From the NCBI GenBank assembly GCA_947457285.1, contig CANGVZ010000096.1, positions 1-7,409 on the forward strand: 7,409 bases of DNA. The letters are read 5' to 3'. The DNA comes from Flavobacteriales bacterium. GTDB lineage: Bacteria > Bacteroidota > Bacteroidia > Flavobacteriales_D > Sanyastnellaceae. Under the pieces are notes generated by a model that was not told the DNA's origin, did no database searches, and saw nothing but the letters and a program-made list of their open reading frames with translations. The translations under genes and the position numbers were made by a program. Shown piece after piece: positions 1 through 5,601 of the stretch (the first letter of the stretch is position 1; each line of letters opens with the position of its first letter).

Positions 1-759
1 AAGGAGTTTTTCTTGGAATGGATCACCCACTTGAACGCTTGGAAGATCTTTTGCAGATTCTTCTGTAATATCTTTAGAGGCAAACGATGCGCCCTTGATT
101 CCGTCTTTACCCGTAGCCGAACCGACAATGTAAACGGGGTTTCCGACTCCCTTAGCCTTAGATGAAATAATCTCACCTGTGCGCACAAGTCCTACAGACA
201 TTGCATTCACGAGAGGATTTGCTTGATATGATTCATCAAAATGAACTTCGCCGCCGACTGTAGGGATACCAAAGGCATTACCATAATCACCAATACCTTT
301 TACAACACCCGCCATGAGCCATTTTGTGCGCTTATTGTCCAATTTACCAAATCTCAACGAGTTGAGCTGAGCTATAGGACGCGCACCCATCGTGAAAATA
401 TCGCGATTGATACCGCCCACTCCAGTGGCAGCACCTTGATAAGGCTCCAATGCACTCGGGTGGTTGTGCGATTCTATTTTGAAAGCACATCCTAAGCCAT
501 CACCGATATCTACCAAACCAGCGTTTTCTTCACCAGCCTTTACGAGCATGTGAGGACCATCTTTCGGAAGTGTTTTCAGCCACTTGATAGAATTCTTGTA
601 AGAGCAGTGTTCAGACCACATCACAGAATAGACGCACATTTCAGTGAAATTAGGCGTACGACCTAGGATTTCTGCGATTTTATCAAATTCATCAGCTCTA
701 AGACCCATATCTTGAGCTTGTTCCAGCGTAGCTGGAGCCAAGGCGGAGTTCAAATTCAT
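1..759 (-). CDS. purL: Phosphoribosylformylglycinamidine synthase II, PurL (N-terminal 253 residues, cut by window edge)
   Basis: PurL converts FGAR, ATP and glutamine-derived ammonia to FGAM, the fourth step of de novo purine synthesis, in the cytoplasm. Translating the minus strand gives 253 uninterrupted codons up to base 1. Recognisable PurL signatures are MWSEHCSYKN (about residues 47-56), ESHNHPSALEPYQGAATG (about 96-113, with the conserved histidine of HNHPS), GGINRDIFTMGARP (about 115-128) and GIPTVGGEVHFD (about 164-175). The last visible stretch, SVQVGDPFQEKLL, is typical of the end of the first AIRS-like N domain. The ATG at 759-757 is the only sensible start, because an in-frame TAA lies five codons upstream (774-772) with no other start between. 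The start MNLNSALAP followed directly by the family sequence fits the short, roughly 750-residue standalone PurL; the remaining two thirds lies outside the window. No strong Shine-Dalgarno sequence is visible. The gene is divergent from ppa. Confidence 0.96.
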   Translation of the reverse strand, partial: MNLNSALAPATLEQAQDMGLRADEFDKIAEILGRTPNFTEMCVYSVMWSEHCSYKNSIKWLKTLPKDGPHMLVKAGEENAGLVDIGDGLGCAFKIESHNHPSALEPYQGAATGVGGINRDIFTMGARPIAQLNSLRFGKLDNKRTKWLMAGVVKGIGDYGNAFGIPTVGGEVHFDESYQANPLVNAMSVGLVRTGEIISSKAKGVGNPVYIVGSATGKDGIKGASFASKDITEESAKDLPSVQVGDPFQEKLL

Positions 760-780
760 TGAAATACAATTTTATGAGGG

Positions 781-788
781 CAAATATA
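781..788 (-). promoter_or_regulatory. Putative -7 promoter element of purL
   Basis: On the minus strand this reads TATATTTG, an exact match to the Bacteroidota -7 consensus TAnnTTTG. It ends 21 bp before the purL ATG, so transcription would start near 776 with a leader of roughly 17 nt. No good -33 TTTG lies at the usual distance; the nearest TTG (816-814) is 25 bp away, longer than usual. Seen directly: the match and its position. Inferred: promoter activity. Confidence 0.6.
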
Positions 789-857
789 CTCTACCGTATT
801 GAAATTTTGACCTCAATTCCAACCGAAATACGAGGAGTTTTCAAGGGCATTGACACC

Positions 858-865
858 TATATTTG
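858..865 (+). promoter_or_regulatory. Putative -7 promoter element of ppa
   Basis: This is TATATTTG, an exact match to TAnnTTTG and the same octamer as the divergent purL element. It ends only 4 bp before the ppa ATG at 870. With the usual spacing, transcription would begin at or within a base or two of the ATG, giving a leaderless or nearly leaderless message. The -33 region is poor (TTTTC around 838-842). The element also argues against starting ppa at the upstream in-frame ATG at 759. Confidence 0.5.
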
Positions 866-869
866 GAGC

Positions 870-1409
870 ATGATACTACACCCTTGGCACGAAGTAGAAC
901 ATGACTTCGATAAGAAAAACGCATTGGTAAAAGGAATTGTTGAAATCTCACAAGGTTCCAAAGCCAAATATGAAGTGGACAAAAAGAGCGGCCTGCTCAA
1001 GCTTGACCGCGTTGTATTCGCGGCGTTCCACTATCCCATCAACTACGGTTTCATTCCACAAACACTTGGAGAAGATGGCGATCCACTCGATATTCTGGTA
1101 TTATCCCAAATTCCCATTCAACCGCTTTGTTTGGTGAAAACCAAAGTAATTGGATATATGGAAATGCTCGACAATGGTGAAAAGGATGAAAAAATTATCG
1201 CTGTAGCTCAAGGAGATATGAGTGTTAGCCACATCAATAGCATCGAAGAATTGCCTGAAAACTATAGGCTTGAAATGAAACACTTTTTCTCTGAGTACAA
1301 AACACTCAGTAAAAAAACTGTTGTGGTAGACGAATTTCTACCCGCCAATGAAGCTCTTCGCATTATTGAAGAATGTATAGAACGTTACGAGAAGAAATAT
1401 AAAAAGTGA
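870..1409 (+). CDS. ppa: Inorganic pyrophosphatase, family I, soluble
   Basis: This enzyme hydrolyses pyrophosphate to two phosphates in the cytoplasm and so pulls biosynthetic reactions forward; it is Mg-dependent. The 179-residue product has the usual bacterial length. Aligned by eye to the E. coli enzyme, all fourteen active-site residues are present: E25, K33, E35, R47, Y55, Y59, D69, D71, D74 (within the signature DGDPLDI-like EDGDPLD), D101, D106, K108, Y143 and K144. The reading frame is open upstream to an ATG at 759. That extension (MKYNFMRANILYR...) resembles nothing in the family and would span the divergent promoters, so I chose the ATG at 870, which gives MILHPWHEVE directly before the family sequence. 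It is the first gene of an overlapping trio, and its TGA overlaps the GTG start of the aminotransferase by 4 bases (GTGA). I see no defect. Confidence 0.96.
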   Translation: MILHPWHEVEHDFDKKNALVKGIVEISQGSKAKYEVDKKSGLLKLDRVVFAAFHYPINYGFIPQTLGEDGDPLDILVLSQIPIQPLCLVKTKVIGYMEMLDNGEKDEKIIAVAQGDMSVSHINSIEELPENYRLEMKHFFSEYKTLSKKTVVVDEFLPANEALRIIEECIERYEKKYKK

Positions 1410-2551
1410 GAACATCAAAACTACCTCATGTAGGTACCACCATTTTCACCACAATGTCAGCTCTCGCCAATGAGCACGGGGCATTGAATCTAGGTCAAGG
1501 GTTCCCTTCTTTTGAAGTTGATAACGTGTGGGGCGACCTCGTTAAAAAGCACATTGACGCGGGAAGAAATCAATATGCTCCCATGCCTGGCATACCTGAG
1601 TTGCGTAGTGCTTTATCCACAAAGATTAAGAGATCATATCAGCAAGAATTTGATTCTGCCTCGGAGATAACAGTCACCGCAGGCGCTACACAAGCTATCT
1701 TCACCGCTATTCAAACTTTTGTTCACGCCGGTGACGAAGTCATACTATTTGCACCGGCCTACGATTGCTACGCCCCTGCCATTGAATTGATTGGGGCAAA
1801 AGCTATTTGGATTGAATTGCGCTATCCTGACTACCAAATTCCTTGGAAAGAAGTGGCGGAAAAAATGAATGAGCGTACTGCAATGATTATTCTCAATCAT
1901 CCACATAACCCCAGCGGTGCTTCCATTGATGCAAGCGACATTCAGCAACTAATTTCCATTACAAAAGATACGGATTGCATCGTGCTTTCAGACGAAGTAT
2001 ATGAGCATATCCTTTTTGATGAAAGACAACATCAAAGTGTATTGCGATATCCAGAACTTCGCGATCGTTCTCTTGCAGTCTTTTCATTCGGAAAAACCTT
2101 CCATCTCACGGGATGGAAAATGGGTTATATCATTGGAGCCGCAGCGTTGATGAGTGAATTTAAAAAAGTGCATCAATACAATGTCTTTTGTTGCAATACA
2201 CCTGTGCAATACGCGCTTGCTGAATATTTGGAAGATGAGGAAAAGTATTTGAGCATCCCTAAATTTTATCAAGAAAAAAGGGATAAGTTTAATTTGCAAT
2301 TACAAAGTTCTGATTTTGAAATTCTGCCAAGTGCTGGCACTTATTTTCAATTATTAAATTATAAAAAAATAAGTGACGCAAGTGATGTAGAAGTCGCGGT
2401 AGAATGGACCAAGAAGTATAAAATAACTACCATTCCCTGTTCTGTTTTTTATCCCAATCAATTGGATGAAAAAGTTCTGCGCGTTTGTTTTGCCAAGGAT
2501 GATGCGACACTCGAGCGAGCCGTGGAAATACTAAGTCAAATAAAAGCATGA
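1406..2551 (+). CDS. ybdL: PLP-dependent methionine aminotransferase, YbdL type (class I/II)
   Basis: This is a fold-type I aminotransferase of the YbdL / kynurenine aminotransferase group. Such enzymes transaminate methionine and related amino acids, often using glutamine or 2-oxo acids. The 381-residue product follows E. coli YbdL closely: SKLPHVGTTIFTTMSALA at the N terminus, LNLGQGFPSFE (about 28-38), NQYAPMPGIPELR (55-67), TVTAGATQA (89-97), HNPSG with N168, SDEVYEH with D196 and Y199, SFGKTFHLTGWKMGY with the Schiff-base lysine K230, and R359 for the substrate carboxylate. The start is GTG at 1406; the first internal ATG (M17) would delete the conserved SKLP..GTTIF segment, so GTG is required. 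It overlaps ppa by GTGA and the next gene by ATGA, indicating translational coupling. The exact substrate is inferred from family resemblance. The partial omega-amidase at 7306 could remove the keto-amide made when glutamine is the donor. Confidence 0.92.
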   Translation: MRTSKLPHVGTTIFTTMSALANEHGALNLGQGFPSFEVDNVWGDLVKKHIDAGRNQYAPMPGIPELRSALSTKIKRSYQQEFDSASEITVTAGATQAIFTAIQTFVHAGDEVILFAPAYDCYAPAIELIGAKAIWIELRYPDYQIPWKEVAEKMNERTAMIILNHPHNPSGASIDASDIQQLISITKDTDCIVLSDEVYEHILFDERQHQSVLRYPELRDRSLAVFSFGKTFHLTGWKMGYIIGAAALMSEFKKVHQYNVFCCNTPVQYALAEYLEDEEKYLSIPKFYQEKRDKFNLQLQSSDFEILPSAGTYFQLLNYKKISDASDVEVAVEWTKKYKITTIPCSVFYPNQLDEKVLRVCFAKDDATLERAVEILSQIKA

Positions 2552-3390
2552 CCTTTTACGCCCGACTCCTCTCTTGGTTCCCGTTCACCGTCAATGTAAG
2601 CGGCCGAAAGCATGACTTGATTTGTAAAGTTGGAGGTTTTCTATCTGGCTTACCTAAAGACTTTCAGTTAAATGAAGAAAGATTGAGTTTGAACAATCAT
2701 CCGGTAGCTAGAATTTATTATTACGCCCCCATCAATTTTCAGAAAGACTTTGAAAAATCCCCATTGGGCATTTTGTTATCATCCTCATTAAAAGCGAATG
2801 ATGTATTCGTAGATGTGGGAGCGAACTTAGGCGGATACAGCCTAATGGCTAAGAAGAAAGGAGCAGATGTTTTTGCATTCGAACCTTTCCCCGAATTGTT
2901 TGCCTTTTTAAAATCAAACGAAAACCACTTCGGGCATGTGCTATCCTATGCGCTGTCCAATACTATCGGTGAAACGACCTTTCATATCTCAGACACCAAT
3001 ATTGGCGGGAGCTCTCTTGTGGAAAGTAGTCTCTCACGTGAAGCCAGCGGCTACACGCGAGAAGTGCGTGTAAATGTCACTACTGGTGATGAAGCGCTCA
3101 AGCACTTAACGAAAATCGACTGGTTAAAAATAGATGTCGAGGGCAATGAAGAAGCTGTAGTTGAAGGATTTGAAAACATGCTTCAAAGAAAAGTAATTAA
3201 AAACATTTGGTGCGAAGTACGAGGACCTCAAAGCGATCGCAACCCAAATAGTTATTTAGGAGTGTGCCGCAGAATGAGGGCTGCCGGGTATAATTGCTAT
3301 GTATTAAGAAATGGAAAAGGGCAGCCGTTCGACTTTGAAAAGCCGCATCATGTGTCACAATATTTTGATCTTTGGTTTAGATTGGAGTGA
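2548..3390 (+). CDS. FkbM-family SAM-dependent methyltransferase
   Basis: The 280-residue protein has a class I methyltransferase fold of the FkbM family, which O-methylates sugars or small molecules, often on surface glycans. About 80 N-terminal residues show no clear motif. Motif I follows as VFVDVGANLGGYS (about 86-98, with D89 and the glycines that bind SAM), then the acidic residue E112 in FAFEPFPELF, and the family hallmark IDWLKIDVEGNEEAVVEGF (about 190-208, with D196 and E198). The C terminus, SQYFDLWFRLE, is typical. There is no signal peptide or membrane segment. The start ATG at 2548 overlaps the aminotransferase stop by 4 bases. The natural substrate cannot be read from sequence, and the neighbours (ppa, ybdL) do not suggest one; no glycosyltransferase lies in the window. 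The family assignment is secure; the role is unknown. Confidence 0.88.
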   Translation: MTFYARLLSWFPFTVNVSGRKHDLICKVGGFLSGLPKDFQLNEERLSLNNHPVARIYYYAPINFQKDFEKSPLGILLSSSLKANDVFVDVGANLGGYSLMAKKKGADVFAFEPFPELFAFLKSNENHFGHVLSYALSNTIGETTFHISDTNIGGSSLVESSLSREASGYTREVRVNVTTGDEALKHLTKIDWLKIDVEGNEEAVVEGFENMLQRKVIKNIWCEVRGPQSDRNPNSYLGVCRRMRAAGYNCYVLRNGKGQPFDFEKPHHVSQYFDLWFRLE

Positions 3391-3403
3391 TTAAAAAACC
3401 ATT

Positions 3404-3425
3404 AAATGTAAGCTAGGCGACATTT
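3404..3425 (+). promoter_or_regulatory. Putative CRP-type operator upstream of the CRP/FNR-family gene (site 1)
   Basis: A perfect inverted repeat, AAATGT-N10-ACATTT, has the length and outer bases of the E. coli CRP ideal site (AAATGTGA-N6-TCACATTT) and even shares CTAG at the centre; 17 of 22 positions agree. The core reads TGTAA-N6-CGACA, exactly as in the second site at 4202-4217. The centre (3414.5) is 95 bp before the regulator's ATG and 29.5 bp before the candidate -7 element at 3444. This would place it near -41.5, the position used by class II activators. Binding by the adjacent regulator is inferred. Confidence 0.68.
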
Positions 3426-3443
3426 CAGTTGCAATGAAAACCC

Positions 3444-3451
3444 TATTATTG
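3444..3451 (+). promoter_or_regulatory. Putative -7 promoter element of the CRP/FNR-family gene
   Basis: TATTATTG matches TAnnTTTG at all but one specified base. There is no good -33 TTTG, as expected if an activator replaces that contact. Confidence is raised because the promoter at 4239 has the same offset (29.5 bp) from its operator copy and because both octamers are followed by CCC. The predicted transcription start is near 3456, giving a leader of about 54 nt. Confidence 0.5.
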
Positions 3452-3456
3452 CCCTC

Positions 3457-3468
3457 ACCCGAAAGGGT
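3457..3468 (+). other. Small GAAA-tetraloop hairpin in the leader of the CRP/FNR-family gene
   Basis: ACCC-GAAA-GGGT can form a 4-bp stem capped by a stable GNRA loop and is followed by an A/T-rich run ending in TTTTT. If transcription starts near 3456, the hairpin sits at the very 5' end of the message. The stem is too short for a convincing intrinsic terminator. It could instead be a 5' stabilising hairpin, weak attenuation, or chance. Confidence 0.25.
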
Positions 3469-3509
3469 AAAATTATTTTTCCTCTCCGTGGGCTAGATGT
3501 AGAATAAAC

Positions 3510-4187
3510 ATGCAGAAAGATTTAAAATACTGGTATTTGAGAAATCATCGGTTGTTTGAATTTATGAGCGATGAAGATTTGAACGAAGTATGTTTGATTG
3601 TTGGTCAAAAGAAATTAAAACAAGGAGATGTCGTCGATCTTTCGGACATTGAAGAAGATAGAATTTTCATTTTAAAAAAAGGCGTACTAAAACTCGTGTA
3701 CACTTCGTCTGAAGGAGATTACATCATACATGATATCATTCAACAAGGAGATCTTTTTGGAGAGTTGAGACTGAATGCATCCGCTATTCCAATGGAATTT
3801 GCTGAGGTAGTCTCAGAAGACGCGCAGATATGCAGTATCAGTACAGAGCGATTTAAAAAGCTACTGAAAGACAAACATGAAATCTGTCTTGCCTACGACA
3901 AAATCATCAATGATAAACTATTCAAGCTGACCTCTCGCTACCAAGATCTAGTCTTTAAGGATGCACATGAACGAATTCTCTCAGTGCTCCATCATATAGC
4001 ACAACAGCTCGGGCATAATGAAGAACAAGGGCTCGTGTATGAAAATTTATTCTCTCAAGAAGAAATAGCTCAGATGGCATGTACATCGCGTCAGACAGTG
4101 GCGCAGACCATCAAGGAACTTCAAAATGCGGGAGTCATCGTTTACAAACGCAGCAAAGTCATCATCACCAAGTCCACAAAAGACTAA
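3510..4187 (+). CDS. CRP/FNR-family transcriptional regulator
   Basis: The 225-residue protein has the CRP layout: an N-terminal cyclic-nucleotide-binding-type beta barrel (about 15-130), a dimerisation helix (about 133-165) and a C-terminal winged helix-turn-helix (about 175-222; FSQEEIAQMACTSRQTVAQT at 181-200). The phosphate-binding cassette keeps GEL (84-86), but the Arg-Ser pair that holds cAMP phosphate in E. coli CRP is replaced by Glu-Phe in PMEFAEVV. Canonical cAMP binding is therefore unlikely. There is no FNR-like N-terminal cysteine cluster, so an Fe-S sensor is also unlikely; the signal is unknown. In the recognition helix the CRP residues R180, E181 and R185 correspond to R194, Q195 and Q199. 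The gene is flanked upstream and downstream by matching CRP-type sites, suggesting self-regulation and control of the next operon. The start is the ATG at 3510. It has its own promoter region of 119 bp after the methyltransferase gene. Confidence 0.9.
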   Translation: MQKDLKYWYLRNHRLFEFMSDEDLNEVCLIVGQKKLKQGDVVDLSDIEEDRIFILKKGVLKLVYTSSEGDYIIHDIIQQGDLFGELRLNASAIPMEFAEVVSEDAQICSISTERFKKLLKDKHEICLAYDKIINDKLFKLTSRYQDLVFKDAHERILSVLHHIAQQLGHNEEQGLVYENLFSQEEIAQMACTSRQTVAQTIKELQNAGVIVYKRSKVIITKSTKD

Positions 4188-4198
4188 AGTCATTAGAG

Positions 4199-4220
4199 AA
4201 GTGTAAAGTAGCCGACAATG
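4199..4220 (+). promoter_or_regulatory. Putative CRP-type operator upstream of the YHS operon (site 2)
   Basis: The core TGTAA-N6-CGACA (4202-4217) repeats all ten specified bases and the spacing of site 1, while the spacers differ (GCTAGG versus AGTAGC, with a shared TAG). The outer triplets are AAG and ATG, so the flanks are less symmetric than in site 1. The centre, 4209.5, is 29.5 bp upstream of the TAGTTTTG element, identical to the offset at site 1. It lies in the 75-bp gap between the regulator gene and the YHS gene. This site is probably a target of the adjacent regulator (inference). Confidence 0.68.
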
Positions 4221-4238
4221 GAGCGATACCAATCAAGG

Positions 4239-4246
4239 TAGTTTTG
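4239..4246 (+). promoter_or_regulatory. Putative -7 promoter element of the YHS-DoxX-DinB-NRDE-ATP-grasp operon
   Basis: TAGTTTTG is an exact match to TAnnTTTG and ends 16 bp before the YHS start codon, so the transcript would start near 4251 with a leader of about 12 nt. No -33 TTTG is visible; instead the CRP-type site is centred where a class II activator would bind. No other promoter-like sequence is obvious inside the operon. Confidence 0.6.
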
Positions 4247-4262
4247 CCCCAAAATCACTACT

Positions 4263-4721
4263 ATGAAATTTGTTATATTGGCTCTACTTGGCTTTTTCGC
4301 AATACATGCGCAAAGCCAAGACGTAGCATTCCGCAAGTCCAGCTATAATTTAGAAAACGGCCTGGCCATTCAAGGCTACGATCCCGTCGCCTACTTCAAA
4401 CAGTTTAAGGCTGTAAAGGGAAATCCAAAATTCAGCTACACCTACGCTGGTGTCACCTATCACTTTTCATCTGAAGAAAATAGAAAAGCCTTTATTGAAA
4501 CTACACAAAAATTTGAACCTGAATACGGCGGCTGGTGCGCTTACGCCGTTGGCGCCTATGATGGACGCGTTGAAATAGATCCCGAAACCTTTAAAATCGT
4601 GAATGGAAAGCTCTATCTATTCTACAACTTCTACTTCACGAATACGCTCAACTCTTGGAACAAAGACGAGAGTAATCTTCTCAATAAGGCCAATACCAAC
4701 TGGAACAAAGTAAAAAAATAA
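4263..4721 (+). CDS. Exported YHS domain-containing protein
   Basis: The 152-residue protein begins with a signal peptide (MKFVILALLGFFAIHA, cleavage probably within AQSQ at about 16-19), so the mature protein is periplasmic or surface-associated. The YHS domain follows: GLAIQGYDPVAYF (about 33-45), a FSYTYAGVTYHFSSEENRKAF stretch (about 57-77, in the manner of YHS metal-binding domains), and FEPEYGGWCAYAVGAYDG (about 84-101). A tyrosine- and asparagine-rich tail covers NGKLYLFYNF to the end. The family is commonly annotated YHS domain-containing (seleno)protein. C92 in GGWC is encoded by TGC here, so no selenocysteine is indicated. YHS domains elsewhere bind metals such as copper, but the function of this exported family is not established. 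It is the first gene of a five-gene operon, and its stop is followed 2 bp later by the DoxX-like start. Confidence 0.9.
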   Translation: MKFVILALLGFFAIHAQSQDVAFRKSSYNLENGLAIQGYDPVAYFKQFKAVKGNPKFSYTYAGVTYHFSSEENRKAFIETTQKFEPEYGGWCAYAVGAYDGRVEIDPETFKIVNGKLYLFYNFYFTNTLNSWNKDESNLLNKANTNWNKVKK

Positions 4722-4723
4722 AT

Positions 4724-5122
4724 ATGAAAAACAAGATCAGCCTTATCCTTCGCATTGCGGTTGCTATCATCTTTTTGCAAACGCTCTATTTCAAATTCTC
4801 CGCACATCCTGATAGTGTATATATCTTCAGTCAATTAGGTGCAGAGCCAGTAGGACGCATCACACTCGGATTTATAGAAATGATTTGCGCAGTTCTTATT
4901 CTTGTTCCAGCTACAAAAAACGTGGGAATCATTCTCAGTACTGGCATCATACTGGGTGCCGTTGCCAGTCATCTAGGACCATTAGGAATTGTAGTACAAA
5001 ATGACTGCGGCAAAGTTTTCTTCTTAGCACTTGCGATACTCATTGCTTGTTCTATACTTATTGCTATTCACTTTAAAGAAATAATTGCCATGGTTCCATT
5101 TCTAAAAAGTAAAACAGCATGA
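4724..5122 (+). CDS. DoxX-like small integral membrane protein
   Basis: The 132-residue protein has four hydrophobic segments, at about 5-23, 43-61, 66-84 and 97-117, the pattern of the DoxX / DoxX-like superfamily. The loop after the first segment, YFKFSAHPDSVYIFSQLG, and the GRITLGFIEM start of the second segment resemble small Bacteroidota DoxX proteins. The third segment is followed by SHLGPLGI. It sits in the inner membrane. DoxX proteins are linked in various bacteria to thiosulfate or quinone oxidation and redox stress, but the activity of this subfamily is unknown. The gene follows the YHS gene by 2 bp, and its final ATGA overlaps the DinB-like start by 4 bases, which argues for coupled expression and a shared job with the exported YHS protein. 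Confidence 0.82.
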   Translation: MKNKISLILRIAVAIIFLQTLYFKFSAHPDSVYIFSQLGAEPVGRITLGFIEMICAVLILVPATKNVGIILSTGIILGAVASHLGPLGIVVQNDCGKVFFLALAILIACSILIAIHFKEIIAMVPFLKSKTA

Positions 5123-5601
5123 TTACGGCATTGACTCAACTCCAATCGTTGCTGCGTCGCATGAATAATCAGGCATACACGGCCCCTTTGCCCGTATTAT
5201 CCCATGCGACCATTGGCCAACATACAAGACATATACTCGAACTCTATCAAATTCTAATTGCATCCTATAAAGACGGCATAATAGACTACGACAATCGCGA
5301 GCGCAACCTTGCCTTACAAAATGATATTACAGAAGGACAGCGCGTATTAGAAACCATCATTGAATCTTATCAATTGCCTGATAAAAAAATGTCGCTTTCC
5401 AGCATGCAATATGGAGGTGAAAATATAGACACATCTTTCAAGCGAGAATTGCTTTACAATTCAGAGCACTGCATTCATCACCTTGCTTTGATTAGAATTG
5501 GATGTGATCAACTTGGAATTATCATTGAAGACGATACCTTTGGCCTAGCTCCCAGCACCGTAAAGTATAGAAATCAATGTGTACCTTCAGCTACTACATA
5601 G
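5119..5601 (+). CDS. DinB-like four-helix-bundle protein
   Basis: The 160-residue cytoplasmic protein belongs to the DinB/YfiT-like superfamily, whose members bind a divalent metal through three histidines; several are thiol (e.g. bacillithiol) transferases. Histidines occur at the expected places: H35 and H38 in SHATIGQHTRHILELY (about 28-43), then an HxxxH pair H117/H121 in LLYNSEHCIHHLALIRIG (about 111-128). The C-terminal FGLAPSTVKYRNQC is shared with Bacteroidota DinB-family proteins as I recall them. The name comes from a DNA-damage-inducible gene and does not imply a polymerase. The start ATG at 5119 overlaps the DoxX-like stop by 4 bases, and the gene's last 25 bases are also the start of the NRDE gene. 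The substrate is unknown; a thiol-transfer role is inference from the superfamily. Confidence 0.85.
   Translation: MITALTQLQSLLRRMNNQAYTAPLPVLSHATIGQHTRHILELYQILIASYKDGIIDYDNRERNLALQNDITEGQRVLETIIESYQLPDKKMSLSSMQYGGENIDTSFKRELLYNSEHCIHHLALIRIGCDQLGIIIEDDTFGLAPSTVKYRNQCVPSATT

Noticed and set aside
120..132. CGACA next to TGTAA inside purL
   Set aside because: The half-sites are in the wrong order and overlap rather than being spaced by six bases, and they lie in conserved coding sequence.
241..495. Rightward 84-codon open frame
   Set aside because: It lies antisense inside purL, whose minus-strand translation is strongly conserved throughout; it is a shadow.
759..869. N-terminal extension of the pyrophosphatase frame from the ATG at 759
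   Set aside because: The extra 37 residues do not resemble the family, would span both divergent promoter elements, and the ATG at 870 gives the normal length.
3404..3425. Inverted repeat read as an intrinsic terminator of the methyltransferase operon
   Set aside because: The arms are A/T-rich with a 10-base loop and no following T run; the CRP-site format and the second copy at 4202 explain it better.
4536..4538. Possible selenocysteine in the YHS protein
   Set aside because: The family has selenoprotein members by annotation, but the Cys in GGWC is encoded by TGC and no in-frame TGA is present.
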